Shown: in pieces, positions 1 through 8,985 of the stretch | Layout of the letters: each line of letters begins with the position of its first letter | Numbering within the stretch: the first letter of the stretch is position 1 | Source of the DNA: Micavibrio sp. | GTDB taxonomy: Bacteria > Pseudomonadota > Alphaproteobacteria > Micavibrionales > Micavibrionaceae | DNA: 64,000 bases | Assembly: GCA_026989265.1 (NCBI GenBank) | Contig: JALSJP010000033.1 | Location: 1-64,000, forward strand | Direction of reading: 5' to 3' | Program-made: the position numbers and the translations under genes | Notes under the pieces: generated by a model | Database searches by the model: none | Seen by the model: the letters and a program-made list of their open reading frames with translations, nothing else | What the model was told of the DNA's origin: nothing

Positions 1-193
1 CTTCCACTAATATAGTTTCGGAATTGGGGCGCGTTGACTCGCCCCCGATATCAAGTATATCTGCCCCCTCTTCTATCAACCTCAAACCATGAGATATTGC
101 TTTACCTGCATCTAAATAGCACCCACCATCAGAAAAACTATCGGGCGTGACATTAACTATCCCCATAATTAATGGTGATTTTTTATTCAGCAT
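1..193 (-). CDS. folP: Dihydropteroate synthase, N-terminal part (cut by window edge)
   Basis: Catalyses condensation of 6-hydroxymethyl-7,8-dihydropterin pyrophosphate with p-aminobenzoate in folate synthesis. About 64 codons are present. Two family signatures are visible: [15 protein letters not shown] near residues 10-24 (the first DHPS signature, with the pterin/Mg-binding Asn) and [14 protein letters not shown] near residues 44-57. The start ATG (191-193) overlaps the folK stop in the string ATGCTGA, which implies coupled translation with folK. The C-terminal three quarters lie outside the window. Confidence 0.95.
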   Translation of the reverse strand, partial: MLNKKSPLIMGIVNVTPDSFSDGGCYLDAGKAISHGLRLIEEGADILDIGGESTRPNSETILVE

Positions 194-672
194 CGCTCTA
201 TTTCCTGCCCTTTTGGCATTTTCGCTATCATTTCATCCACAGACTTACCCAATATAGGATGAACCCAATTTGGCGCAATTTCACGCAATGGGTAAAGCAC
301 AAAGCTACGGTTATGAATTTCAGGGTGCGGCAGTGTTAATTGTGCCTCATTTATGATTTTATCATTATAGCTTAATATATCGAGATCAAGGGTGCGCGCG
401 GCATTAAGCTCTTCCCTCGTTCGCCCCGCTTCATCTTCTATATTAGCTAATGCACTTAATAATTCATGGGGGTTTAGGTCAGTTTCAACGCTGCAAACGG
501 CATTTTTATACCACGGTTGATCTGAAATAGGCACAGGGGCAGAGCGCCATATGCTTGATAATTTAATTACATTAATTCCAGCGCCAGCCAGTAGATTGCT
601 GCATTCTTGCAAGCACTGGTCGGGCGTTCCGTATACCCCGTCAAGATTTGCACCAAGACCAATAAGTATCAT
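187..672 (-). CDS. folK: 2-amino-4-hydroxy-6-hydroxymethyldihydropteridine pyrophosphokinase (HPPK)
   Basis: Transfers pyrophosphate from ATP to 6-hydroxymethyl-7,8-dihydropterin, the step before FolP. The 161-residue length is normal. The N-terminal ILIGLGANL strand-loop and the HPPK signature RTLDLDIL (Arg plus the Mg-binding Asp pair, about residues 92-99) are visible, followed by [16 protein letters not shown], which is typical of the family. Its start overlaps the stop of the upstream peptidase gene (ATGA, 669-672) and its end overlaps folP, so the three genes appear to be co-transcribed and translationally coupled. Confidence 0.95.
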   Translation of the reverse strand: MILIGLGANLDGVYGTPDQCLQECSNLLAGAGINVIKLSSIWRSAPVPISDQPWYKNAVCSVETDLNPHELLSALANIEDEAGRTREELNAARTLDLDILSYNDKIINEAQLTLPHPEIHNRSFVLYPLREIAPNWVHPILGKSVDEMIAKMPKGQEIERC

Positions 673-1265
673 GATGACCAGCTACGAACAGTCCCTGTAT
701 CTATATGCACAAAATTGCTGCGCGGGTAATATCCGACGCCTCCAGCTTTAATTGATTTTGCAACATTATGTATTTTCCTAGTGCTATAGCTAGGGATACG
801 AATATCTATAGCCTGACCATACATATGGAATGAATTTTTCGCAACGCCGCGCTTTTTACCACCTAACATAGAATTAGTTTTAGGACTGCGATATCCTGAT
901 AAAATTTCATAGGGAGAATTGATATCAACTTTTCTATGGATAATTGAAAGCATATCAATAATGTGTGGATCCATTGGAAACACCTCGGCCGTACGAAAAT
1001 CGCGCAAAACATAATTCATGCGCTCGAATGCTTCTGGAAGATATTTATCACCAACCCTATAAACACCTGAGAAGCTCTCACCAGTATGGACATTTCTAAA
1101 TGCTATTTTCCAAGCTTCACTGTTATTTGAAGCAAAGACAGCCTTAGTAGTAGCAAAAGGAAGCGTAGCCCCTAAAACACCTACTAGACCTAATTTCATA
1201 AAATTCCGACGCTGATATAATAGCTGATCGTCACTATTATTAACATCAAAAAATTTATATGTCAT
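669..1265 (-). CDS. mepK: Tat-exported M15-type peptidoglycan endopeptidase, MepK/YcbK (DUF882) family
   Basis: A 198-residue protein with an N-terminal twin-arginine signal (R19-R20 followed by NFMKLGLVGVLGA) and a C-terminal DUF882/peptidase M15 domain. The predicted zinc ligands are present: H147 and D154 in SFHMYGQAID, and H187 in FVHIDTG. Escherichia coli MepK (YcbK) cleaves 3-3 and 4-3 cross-links in periplasmic peptidoglycan. The neighbouring gene encodes an LdtD-like L,D-transpeptidase, and the same pairing occurs in E. coli. The function is assigned by family and context; the export signal and zinc motif are direct observations. Confidence 0.85.
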   Translation of the reverse strand: MTYKFFDVNNSDDQLLYQRRNFMKLGLVGVLGATLPFATTKAVFASNNSEAWKIAFRNVHTGESFSGVYRVGDKYLPEAFERMNYVLRDFRTAEVFPMDPHIIDMLSIIHRKVDINSPYEILSGYRSPKTNSMLGGKKRGVAKNSFHMYGQAIDIRIPSYSTRKIHNVAKSIKAGGVGYYPRSNFVHIDTGTVRSWSS

Positions 1266-1376
1266 AGCTTCCTCATTGATAGTTTCAAATGAAATAGTAT
1301 TAAAGAAAAATCACTCTCTTAATAGAACAGATAGTCCTACATCAGTTATAAAAGTGAGTAAAGCAAAATATGGATA

Positions 1377-3005
1377 CTAATCCACAAACTGGGCTATTCT
1401 ATCCTCATTATCACCTATAATATAAAATCCGTCAAGTTTTTCTAATAGTTGCAGCAAAGTGCTGTCATGGTTATACACATCATATCCATAAATAATACGG
1501 TTTTTACCCCCAAGCCAAACTGTATAATACATCAAATAAACAGGTAGTTTTTCTGGGGTGTAAATATCCTTTGTACTGCCCTCTTCCAAAACATCCAACA
1601 TAGCTTTCTTATTCCAATGCTGACGTTTTTCCAAAGCAAACATTGCTATATTTTCAGGGTGTTTCATACGAATGCAGCCAGATGATTTAGCTCTATCAGC
1701 GCGGGAAAACAGCCCTTTATTGTTTGTGTCATGCAAATATATATTATGCTCATTAGGCATAAGAATTCTTATAGAGCCTAGCGGGTTATGCTTACCGGGA
1801 ACTTGCACCATACGCAAAGAATGCAGCTCAGCTTCATCTAAGTTATTCCAATCTATAGCAAATGGGTCAAGTGTTGGCGCATTGCTCCCATAACCATCGA
1901 AAAGCTCCATCCCTTTATCAGCCAAATAATTAGGGTCAGATTGCAATTGCGGCAGAATATCCTCTGCTTTAATTGTTTTAGGAACTGTCCATGTAGGGTT
2001 AAAACGAACACCATGTATTTTGGTTATAAAAGAATTCGTGGGGCGTTTTTTCCTGCCCACAATAACGGGCATTTCAAACCTAACCTTGCCATTATCCACA
2101 GCCCAAAGCGTAGCAGACGGAATATTCACAATAACAAAACGCTCGGGCTTTACATCATCAACCCAGCGCAACCTCTCCATATTTACAATAATCTGCTTTA
2201 TCTTATCCAAATTTGTATAGTTTAATGCTCGCAAAGTTTGCTTACCTATTATTCCATCAGGCTTTAACCCTTGCTCTGCCTGAAATCCCATAACAGCCTT
2301 TACTAGCTTTGCGTCATAAGTATAACGGTTTTGCTGCTCAACTTTATCGAGATCAAAATAATCACGTAATTTTGGAATTTCATTATGGCTTCGCATCGGG
2401 CGTGCAAGCACTCGGAAAGTAAGATTGCTTTTATATCCCCTGCCCTCATTTTCTGTAAGCTTTATAAGTTCTGATTTAAGGCGTTGATACGTATTTGTTT
2501 GAGGCTCTCTTAACGATAAAAATTCAGCCATATTTTTCTTGTTCACATCTATATAAGATAGAGCCTCAATTACGCTAATTTTTTGTCGCCAGTGATTTCT
2601 TCTCAAGCCCATATCACGTGCATTAATACGCATTCCGCTTAAATCACGGACGTAATTTATGTAACCATCAGTAAGAAGAACCTCAATTTCCAAGCCATTA
2701 TTTTTATTAAACCTCCCGCGCTTATCCAATATATTGGATAAGGTATTAACATGATATGTGTTTGGGTTAAGTCCATTTTGCCATGATAGCTCTAAAACCT
2801 TAAGCAATTCCTTGCCTGACCTATTAAGTTTTGTTTTTTTAATCCATAATGGTTCACCATCTTGAGATAGGTAAAATTCATCAATAGCAGTTTGATTTTT
2901 TAATATAGAAGCAGTCGCATTTACTGGAACAAATACAATAAATAACAGTAAGCATGTTAATAATCGCTTATAAATCCACAAACACATGGCTTTCTTCTTT
3001 TGCAC
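1377..3005 (-). CDS. ldtD: Murein L,D-transpeptidase, YcbB/LdtD type
   Basis: Forms 3-3 (mDAP-mDAP) cross-links in peptidoglycan. The 542-residue protein begins with a hydrophobic signal/anchor (about residues 12-31). It then has a helical scaffold region, a peptidoglycan-binding domain (about 235-265, FQAEQGLKPDGIIGKQTL), and a YkuD catalytic domain with HDTNNKG and the nucleophile motif SSGCIRM (Cys about 444). The first ATG lies 38 bases inside the end of ilvD; an alternative start six codons later (2987) also overlaps it. The distance to mepK (111 bases) allows a separate transcript. Confidence 0.92.
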   Translation of the reverse strand: MQKKKAMCLWIYKRLLTCLLLFIVFVPVNATASILKNQTAIDEFYLSQDGEPLWIKKTKLNRSGKELLKVLELSWQNGLNPNTYHVNTLSNILDKRGRFNKNNGLEIEVLLTDGYINYVRDLSGMRINARDMGLRRNHWRQKISVIEALSYIDVNKKNMAEFLSLREPQTNTYQRLKSELIKLTENEGRGYKSNLTFRVLARPMRSHNEIPKLRDYFDLDKVEQQNRYTYDAKLVKAVMGFQAEQGLKPDGIIGKQTLRALNYTNLDKIKQIIVNMERLRWVDDVKPERFVIVNIPSATLWAVDNGKVRFEMPVIVGRKKRPTNSFITKIHGVRFNPTWTVPKTIKAEDILPQLQSDPNYLADKGMELFDGYGSNAPTLDPFAIDWNNLDEAELHSLRMVQVPGKHNPLGSIRILMPNEHNIYLHDTNNKGLFSRADRAKSSGCIRMKHPENIAMFALEKRQHWNKKAMLDVLEEGSTKDIYTPEKLPVYLMYYTVWLGGKNRIIYGYDVYNHDSTLLQLLEKLDGFYIIGDNEDRIAQFVD

Positions 3006-4713
3006 CAGGGTGAGTTACAGCGCCATCACGAGCGCAGCCCACTGTTTGAGCATATTTCCAAATAGCGCCAGATGTATAATTGGTTTTACGTGGCTTCCAT
3101 TCTTTACGTCTTTGAGCTAGCTCTTCATCGCTTAGATTAACATTGAGCGTGCCTTTAATAGCGTCAATGGTTATTATATCGCCATCCTTGATTAAGCCAA
3201 TAGCCCCACCAACGGCGGCTTCGGGCCCGACATGACCAATGCAAAAACCGCGAGTTCCGCCAGAAAAGCGCCCATCAGTTATAAGGGCAACTTTACCGCC
3301 CTTACCCTGACCATAAAGTGCGGCAGTAGTAGAGAGCATCTCACGCATACCCGGCCCGCCTTTTGCGCCTTCATATCGGATTACCAAAACCTCGCCATCT
3401 TTATATGATTTATTTTGCACAGCTTCAAAGCAAGCTTCCTCGCCATCAAATATGCGCGCAGGTCCTTCGAATGTAAGCTCTTCTAACCCTGCTATTTTAA
3501 CAATTGCGCCCTCAGGGGCCAAATTACCCTTAAGACCAACAACTCCGCCAGTTGGGTGGATAGGAGCTTTTACAGGAAATACTACGTCTTGGTCTTCGGG
3601 GAGTTTTTCACCCTCCAAATTTTCAGCAAGAGTTTTGCCTGTAACAGTTATGCATTCACCATGGATATAGCCATTATCGAGCAGCTCTTTTAAGACAATA
3701 CCAATACCGCCAACATCATATAAATCCTTGGCAACATAACGTCCGCCCGGTCTTAAGTTTGCAAGATATGGGGTTTTTTTGAATATTTCAGCCACGTGAA
3801 ACAGGTTAAAATCTATTCCTGCTTCGTGAGCCATAGCGGGCAAATGAAGTACAGCGTTAGTAGATCCACCAGTAGCAGCCACAATAGCCGCAGCATTTTC
3901 TAAAGATTTGCGCGTTACTATATCACGCGGGCGAGGTCCTCCGCTTCGGATAAGCTCAACTACTGCCTCACCTGAATATTGAGCATACTCATCGCGCGAT
4001 TCATATGGAGCGGGAGCGCCTGCGGAATGAGGTAAAGCAAGCCCAATAGCTTCACTTACGCAAGCCATAGTATTAGCCGTAAACTGCCCTCCACAAGCAC
4101 CAGCGGAAGGACACGCCACCTTTTCAAGCTCGGCAAGCTCTTCTTCGCTCATCTTACCTGCGGCGCACTGCCCTACGGCTTCGAATACATTAACCACGTC
4201 AACATCTTTGCCCTTATGTCTACCTGGTAGAATGGTCCCACCATACATAAATACGCTAGGCACGTTAAGGCGGATCATAACCATCATCATAGCAGGCAGC
4301 GATTTATCACAACCAGCCAAGCCAACAAGCGCATCATAGCAATGACCGCGCATGGTAAGCTCAACCGAATCGGCAATAACCTCGCGCGACACAAGAGATG
4401 AGCGCATCCCCTCATGCCCCATGGCTATGCCATCAGTTACGGTAATTGTTGTGAATTCGCGAGGGGAGGCCCCTGCCATTTCAACGCCACGTTTAACAGC
4501 CTGAGCTTGGCGATTAAGAGAAATATTACATGGCGCAGATTCATTCCAGCAAGTGCCAACTCCGACTAATGGCTGGTGTATTTCCTCTTCCGTCATACCC
4601 ATAGCATAATAATATGATCTATGGGGGGCTGATTTAGCCCCTTCCGTTACATAACGACTTACAAGTTTGCTTTTATCCCACCCCTTAGGATGTGATCTAT
4701 CTTTATTACCCAT
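2968..4713 (-). CDS. ilvD: Dihydroxy-acid dehydratase
   Basis: Dehydrates 2,3-dihydroxy-isovalerate and -methylvalerate to 2-keto acids in valine and isoleucine synthesis, using an Fe-S cluster and Mg. Cluster-ligand motifs are present: GTCWNESAPCN (residues 53-63), GCDKSLPA (Cys about 135) and CPSAGACGGQFTANTMA (about 200). The length is 581 residues. The start is preceded by AAAGGTAG about ten bases upstream. The 3' end overlaps the L,D-transpeptidase gene by 38 bases. The partner aminotransferase ilvE is encoded about 22 kb away in this window. Confidence 0.97.
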   Translation of the reverse strand: MGNKDRSHPKGWDKSKLVSRYVTEGAKSAPHRSYYYAMGMTEEEIHQPLVGVGTCWNESAPCNISLNRQAQAVKRGVEMAGASPREFTTITVTDGIAMGHEGMRSSLVSREVIADSVELTMRGHCYDALVGLAGCDKSLPAMMMVMIRLNVPSVFMYGGTILPGRHKGKDVDVVNVFEAVGQCAAGKMSEEELAELEKVACPSAGACGGQFTANTMACVSEAIGLALPHSAGAPAPYESRDEYAQYSGEAVVELIRSGGPRPRDIVTRKSLENAAAIVAATGGSTNAVLHLPAMAHEAGIDFNLFHVAEIFKKTPYLANLRPGGRYVAKDLYDVGGIGIVLKELLDNGYIHGECITVTGKTLAENLEGEKLPEDQDVVFPVKAPIHPTGGVVGLKGNLAPEGAIVKIAGLEELTFEGPARIFDGEEACFEAVQNKSYKDGEVLVIRYEGAKGGPGMREMLSTTAALYGQGKGGKVALITDGRFSGGTRGFCIGHVGPEAAVGGAIGLIKDGDIITIDAIKGTLNVNLSDEELAQRRKEWKPRKTNYTSGAIWKYAQTVGCARDGAVTHPGAKEESHVFVDL

Positions 4714-4725
4714 TTCAAACTACCT

Positions 4726-5274
4726 TTATTTTTTTATTTTTGCAGCTTCTTCTTTAACTTGCTTAATTTCAGCTTCCGCCTCTTCATTGCCTTCATCTGC
4801 TAGAACCATCTCATTATAATAACGACGGAACTCAGTGGAATTGCGGATATAAGGGACGCGGATTATACGCTGCCCTACTCCCATGACTACTACATTAGCA
4901 TATCCAAATATATGCCCAGGGAGCATATGTTCTAAATCGATACTTTCAATCTGGCTAAGGCGGATATCAACTACGTCCATTTGCAAAAGCCCATATCTTG
5001 CAAGAACACGCTTATTAGTAACCGCGAGTAGCAAAAAATGTTTTGTTAATATTGATATACAAAGCATAACAATACCAACAATGCCAAGCATTATACCGAG
5101 CTGCTGAATAAATATTCCTATCAAAAAGGCAAATATAAGCACAGCAATAGGCTTCCAATATATAGCGCCATGAAGCTCCGCTCGCAATATAACTTCTTCA
5201 TCCTTTACCAGTATTTTTTCAATTTCTTGATCTTGAAATGATTTAGGTTTTCTTGATTTTGTTGGATTAGTCAT
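4726..5274 (-). CDS. PH domain-containing membrane protein (bPH2/YdbS-like), first of a pair
   Basis: A 182-residue protein. A short charged N-terminus is followed by two close hydrophobic segments (about residues 42-83, AVLIFAFLIGIFI and IVGIVMLCISIL). A bacterial pleckstrin-homology-like (DUF304) domain follows, with TNKRVLARYGLLQMDVVDI and MGVGQRIIRVPY. The C-terminus is Lys/Glu-rich. The start overlaps the end of the next PH gene by four bases (ATGA), so the two proteins are probably made together and may form a membrane complex. No substrate can be inferred. Confidence 0.75.
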   Translation of the reverse strand: MTNPTKSRKPKSFQDQEIEKILVKDEEVILRAELHGAIYWKPIAVLIFAFLIGIFIQQLGIMLGIVGIVMLCISILTKHFLLLAVTNKRVLARYGLLQMDVVDIRLSQIESIDLEHMLPGHIFGYANVVVMGVGQRIIRVPYIRNSTEFRRYYNEMVLADEGNEEAEAEIKQVKEEAAKIKK

Positions 5275-5801
5275 CGTGACTTTGCCTCCTCGATAGCTCT
5301 GCGGAATGCAATTGGATCTTCAATAGGTGGAAGCAAAACCTCACCAACACCCATACCTCTAATCATAATACGTCCATAGTTAAAAATCCGCCCAAGAATT
5401 GGCTGAAGGACATTAACACCTTCTATGCGATCAATACTAATCTCACCAACATGACGCGCGACAAGACCGCGTTTATAAACAAGGCGGCTATTTGTTATTG
5501 CTATTTCTGTGGTCGCTTTAACCACCATCATTTGCGCAAATTTAACCAGCCCAAATATAAAGACAAGAAATGAAAAAGCTCTAATCCCTGGGTGGATAAT
5601 TATTATAGAGTCTAAAAACCCAATATTACGCGGCAATCTGTCCATATAATCATATGCATAATAAGCAATAACCATAACTGTAATCGCGCCAATAAGCCCC
5701 CACAATATGGACATAAATGAACTTATTGTGTACATCCAATGGAATTTGCCTATATGGACAAGCTCCTCATTAGGCCCTAGAGATTGTTGTATGTAAAGCA
5801 T
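5271..5801 (-). CDS. PH domain-containing membrane protein (bPH2/YdbS-like), second of a pair
   Basis: A 176-residue protein opening with QQSLGPNEELVHIGKFHW, a typical start for this family. Two hydrophobic segments follow (about residues 28-50 and 75-95), then the PH-like domain containing TNSRLVYKRGLVARHVGEIS and GRIMIRGMGVGEVLL. It is the upstream member of the two-gene unit. The two proteins share the arrangement of two membrane segments plus one PH domain, which suggests an old duplication. The cellular role is unknown. Confidence 0.75.
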   Translation of the reverse strand: MLYIQQSLGPNEELVHIGKFHWMYTISSFMSILWGLIGAITVMVIAYYAYDYMDRLPRNIGFLDSIIIIHPGIRAFSFLVFIFGLVKFAQMMVVKATTEIAITNSRLVYKRGLVARHVGEISIDRIEGVNVLQPILGRIFNYGRIMIRGMGVGEVLLPPIEDPIAFRRAIEEAKSR

Positions 5802-5900
5802 AAGGTTATATTCACTCTCTTATAAAAACTACATATTATCCTTAGATCAGGAATGCTGCAAGTTTGAAAAACAAACAGCGCACATATTTTTAATCGCCGC

Positions 5901-6977
5901 TTAATCACCAAATGATATACCAAGTGAGCGAGCCGTAGAAACGCGCATTCCATTAACATCAACTATGTTGCATTCCTTAATAGCATCTTCTATTGCAACG
6001 TCAATTACCTCTCCGCCGCGCCAAGCAACCATGCGCCCATATACTCCATTTGCAAGTAGCTCAACAGCTTTTGCGCCAAAAGCTGTGGCAAGCAATCTGT
6101 CATTATATGTCGGGCTAGCCCCTCGCTGGACATGACCAAGAACGGTGGCTCTTGTTTCAAAACCTGTTGCCTTGGCAATTTTCACACATAAATACTCGCC
6201 AATGCCGCCATAGCGGGTCTCTCCGCCATGATACACAACTTCATGTTTTTGACCGTCGGGGGTTTTTACCGCTTCCGAAACAATGACAAGTGCGAAATTA
6301 CGACCATTATCTTTTAAAGACTTAATCTTTTGCGCTACTTTTTCTATTGTATAGGGAATTTCAGGAATTAAAATAACGTCCGCTCCGCCCGCTATTCCTG
6401 CGGTTAGGGCAATATGCCCCGCGTCACGCCCCATGACTTCTAGTATCATAACTCGATCATGGCTAGCGGCAGTCGGTTGCAACCTGTCCAAAGCTTCCGT
6501 AGCAACAGATACAGCCGTATCATAGCCAACAGCAAAATCTGTCATATTGACATCATTATCAATCGTTTTTGGAATGCCTATAAAATTAAGATTACCCTGC
6601 TTTACTAGCCTGCTTAGAATATCAAAACTGCCGTCACCGCCAATGCCGATAATAGATTCAACGCCAAGTTTTTTGAATGCTGCTATAAGCTCATCAGAAC
6701 GATCAATAATACTTCCATCTGGCATCTCATAAGCAAATGGATTGCGTGAGTTTGTTGTACCAAGAATAGTTCCGCCCATGCGCATTACTGTGCCGTTAAA
6801 ATCATTCGGATCAAGCACCCTATATCTTGGCGGGTTATCAAGCAGACCCGCTGTACCGTTTTCTACGCCAATAACCTCCCACCCCAATGAGCTAGCACGC
6901 AATACCGCGGCGCGCATGACCGCATTCAAGCCCGCGCAATCGCCACCACTTGTAAAAATTGCTATTCTTTTCGACAT
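5901..6977 (-). CDS. pfkA: 6-phosphofructokinase (PfkA family), mixed ATP/PPi-type active site
   Basis: Phosphorylates fructose-6-phosphate at C1 in glycolysis. The 358-residue protein shows GGDCAGLNAVMRA (residues 11-23), GGTILGTTNSRNP (68-80), GGDGSFDI (113-120), GIPKTIDND with the catalytic Asp (134-142), and MGRDAGHIAL. The position equivalent to E. coli G104 is Gly (GGDG), as in ATP-dependent enzymes. The position equivalent to G124 is Lys (PKTIDND), as in pyrophosphate-dependent enzymes. Gly104 usually predicts ATP use. The gene is monocistronic by position, with 99 bases to the PH gene downstream. Confidence 0.93.
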   Translation of the reverse strand: MSKRIAIFTSGGDCAGLNAVMRAAVLRASSLGWEVIGVENGTAGLLDNPPRYRVLDPNDFNGTVMRMGGTILGTTNSRNPFAYEMPDGSIIDRSDELIAAFKKLGVESIIGIGGDGSFDILSRLVKQGNLNFIGIPKTIDNDVNMTDFAVGYDTAVSVATEALDRLQPTAASHDRVMILEVMGRDAGHIALTAGIAGGADVILIPEIPYTIEKVAQKIKSLKDNGRNFALVIVSEAVKTPDGQKHEVVYHGGETRYGGIGEYLCVKIAKATGFETRATVLGHVQRGASPTYNDRLLATAFGAKAVELLANGVYGRMVAWRGGEVIDVAIEDAIKECNIVDVNGMRVSTARSLGISFGD

Positions 6978-7148
6978 GTAACCCCAGCTAATTATTAAGA
7001 ATCAATGATATTACCAAGGGTACACTATGAATAGTCGTTTTTAAACACTCTAAAAATCACCCGTATTATATAAGTAATTTTTATGTTATCAAACAATGTA
7101 TTATGTGGTATCATTGATCTTCGTTTACAACAATATTTGCTGGAAAAA

Positions 7149-7355
7149 ATGGAAGAAGATTTAGAAGAGCTTCAGTTGAAATTGACTGAATATAGAGTTG
7201 AACACCAAGCACTTGATTTGCTTATTGAGCAAGCAATGAGCGGTGATGTACCTGTCAATCTATTGCATATGCAGCAGCTAAAGAAGAAAAAGCTATGGCT
7301 TAAAGATATCATAAAGAAACTCGAAAGTGATCTTATTGATGATATTATAGCTTAA
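7149..7355 (+). CDS. Small YdcH/DUF465-like helical protein
   Basis: A 68-residue, highly charged, all-helical protein. It has the DUF465 pattern of a helix with EHQALDLLIEQ, then a Lys-rich LQQLKKKKLWLKDII-like helix. DUF465 proteins of unknown role often lie upstream of purE in alphaproteobacteria. I prefer the ATG at 7149 because it gives the usual family length. An in-frame ATG at 7083 would add 22 atypical residues. Neither has a clear ribosome binding site. Confidence 0.7.
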   Translation: MEEDLEELQLKLTEYRVEHQALDLLIEQAMSGDVPVNLLHMQQLKKKKLWLKDIIKKLESDLIDDIIA

Positions 7356-7399
7356 TTACCCTATTGATTTAATCTCCACTTTTTCCTATAAATACCTAC

Positions 7400-7897
7400 A
7401 TGACATATACAGATAAAAATCCGCTAGTCGGTATAATTATGGGGTCTCAATCTGATTGGGATACGATGAAAAATGCGCATGATATTTTGCATGAGCTTGA
7501 AATCCCGCATGAGTGCAAAATAGTTTCGGCTCATCGCACGCCTGATCGCATGTTTGAATATGCTTGTGCCGCAGAAAATCGTGGTATTAAAGTTATTATT
7601 GCGGGCGCTGGCGGGGCTGCTCATCTGCCTGGTATGGTGGCAAGCCTAACCGCCCTTCCTGTGCTTGGCGTTCCTGTGGAAAGTAAAGCTCTTAGCGGCA
7701 TGGATAGCTTACTTTCTATTGCTCAAATGCCTGCTGGAGTCCCCGTTGGCACGCTTGCTATTGGCAAGGCTGGTGCAAAAAACTCCGCCCTTTTAGCTGC
7801 TTCTATTTTAGGGCTCAGCGATGATAAAATATTAGAAAATTTAAAATTATATAAAGCTAAGCAAACAAGTAGCGTAGCAGATGTTCCTGTGGATTAA
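7400..7897 (+). CDS. purE: 5-(carboxyamino)imidazole ribonucleotide mutase
   Basis: Converts N5-CAIR to CAIR in de novo purine synthesis. The 165-residue protein carries the class I PurE motifs [10 protein letters not shown] near the N-terminus, SAHRTPDRM (active-site His), and [14 protein letters not shown]. It overlaps purK by one base (TAATG at 7895-7899), as expected of a coupled purEK unit. Confidence 0.97.
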   Translation: MTYTDKNPLVGIIMGSQSDWDTMKNAHDILHELEIPHECKIVSAHRTPDRMFEYACAAENRGIKVIIAGAGGAAHLPGMVASLTALPVLGVPVESKALSGMDSLLSIAQMPAGVPVGTLAIGKAGAKNSALLAASILGLSDDKILENLKLYKAKQTSSVADVPVD

Positions 7898-8982
7898 TGA
7901 TGAGCAAACTAATAACACTTGGCATTCTTGGCGGCGGACAATTAGGGCGCATGAGCGCAATGGCTGCTGCTCGTCTTGGAATATCCGTTGTAATTTTCTG
8001 CCCTGACGAAAATTCTCCTGCATCATATGTTTGCAAAGAAAATATTATTGCCAATTACGATGATAAGGCTGCTTTAAAAAAATTCTCTGATAAAACCGAT
8101 TTCATATCTTACGAATTTGAAAATATACCAATTGAAACAATTGATTACCTAAATTCTTTAAAGCAAGATTCAGTGCTACCTGATAAATCGCTACTAAACG
8201 TGTCACAAGACCGCATCAAAGAAAAAACATTTCTAAACGATCACGGCATAAAAACCACAAGATGGAGCAGCACCTCAGATATCAATGACATTAAAAACAC
8301 CCTGAAAAGCTGGGGTGGTAACGAGTTTATATTGAAAACAACACGTTTCGGATATGATGGTAAGGGACAGATTAAATGCGATATAAAAGACACTGATGAG
8401 CTTAATAAGTTTTTGAATGATACTGATGGTCAAGGCATAATCATGGAAGAGCTGGTCGATTTTGCATGTGAGATATCCATCATAGTTGCCCGTGATATAG
8501 AAGGTAATTCAGAAACTTATGGCCCGATGCTAAATGAGCATAAAAACCATATATTGCATAAAACAACAGTCCCATCGAACATATCTGAAGCAACCGAGAG
8601 CAAAGCCCTTGGTATAGCAAAAGATATAGCCGAGACAATTAATCTTATAGGCGTGCTTACGGTAGAATTTTTTGTTTGCAAAGATGGTGGCGTATTGGTT
8701 AATGAAATTGCTCCGCGCACCCATAATTCTGGTCATTGGAGCATTGATGCTTGCTGTGTTTCTCAATTTGAAAATCACGTCCGCACTGTTTGCGGACTTC
8801 CCGTTGGGTCTACTGCCCGCCACAGCAACGCAACCATGCTAAACATTATTGGCGATGATGTTAATAATATAGACGATCTCTTAGGGGCAGATAACGGTTG
8901 CCTGTACTTATATGGAAAAAGGCAAGCTCGCACTGGTCGTAAAATGGGGCATATAACATTTATTAAACCTAAGGGAGATTAG
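7897..8982 (+). CDS. purK: N5-carboxyaminoimidazole ribonucleotide synthase
   Basis: ATP-grasp ligase that carboxylates AIR with bicarbonate to N5-CAIR, the substrate of PurE. The 361-residue protein begins with ITLGILGGGQLGRM. It contains ATP-grasp features LKTTRFGYDGKGQ (about residue 150) and the metal-binding NEIAPRTHNSGHWS. The start could be either of two consecutive ATG codons (7897 or 7900). fumC begins four bases after its stop. Confidence 0.96.
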   Translation: MMSKLITLGILGGGQLGRMSAMAAARLGISVVIFCPDENSPASYVCKENIIANYDDKAALKKFSDKTDFISYEFENIPIETIDYLNSLKQDSVLPDKSLLNVSQDRIKEKTFLNDHGIKTTRWSSTSDINDIKNTLKSWGGNEFILKTTRFGYDGKGQIKCDIKDTDELNKFLNDTDGQGIIMEELVDFACEISIIVARDIEGNSETYGPMLNEHKNHILHKTTVPSNISEATESKALGIAKDIAETINLIGVLTVEFFVCKDGGVLVNEIAPRTHNSGHWSIDACCVSQFENHVRTVCGLPVGSTARHSNATMLNIIGDDVNNIDDLLGADNGCLYLYGKRQARTGRKMGHITFIKPKGD

Positions 8983-8985
8983 GAA

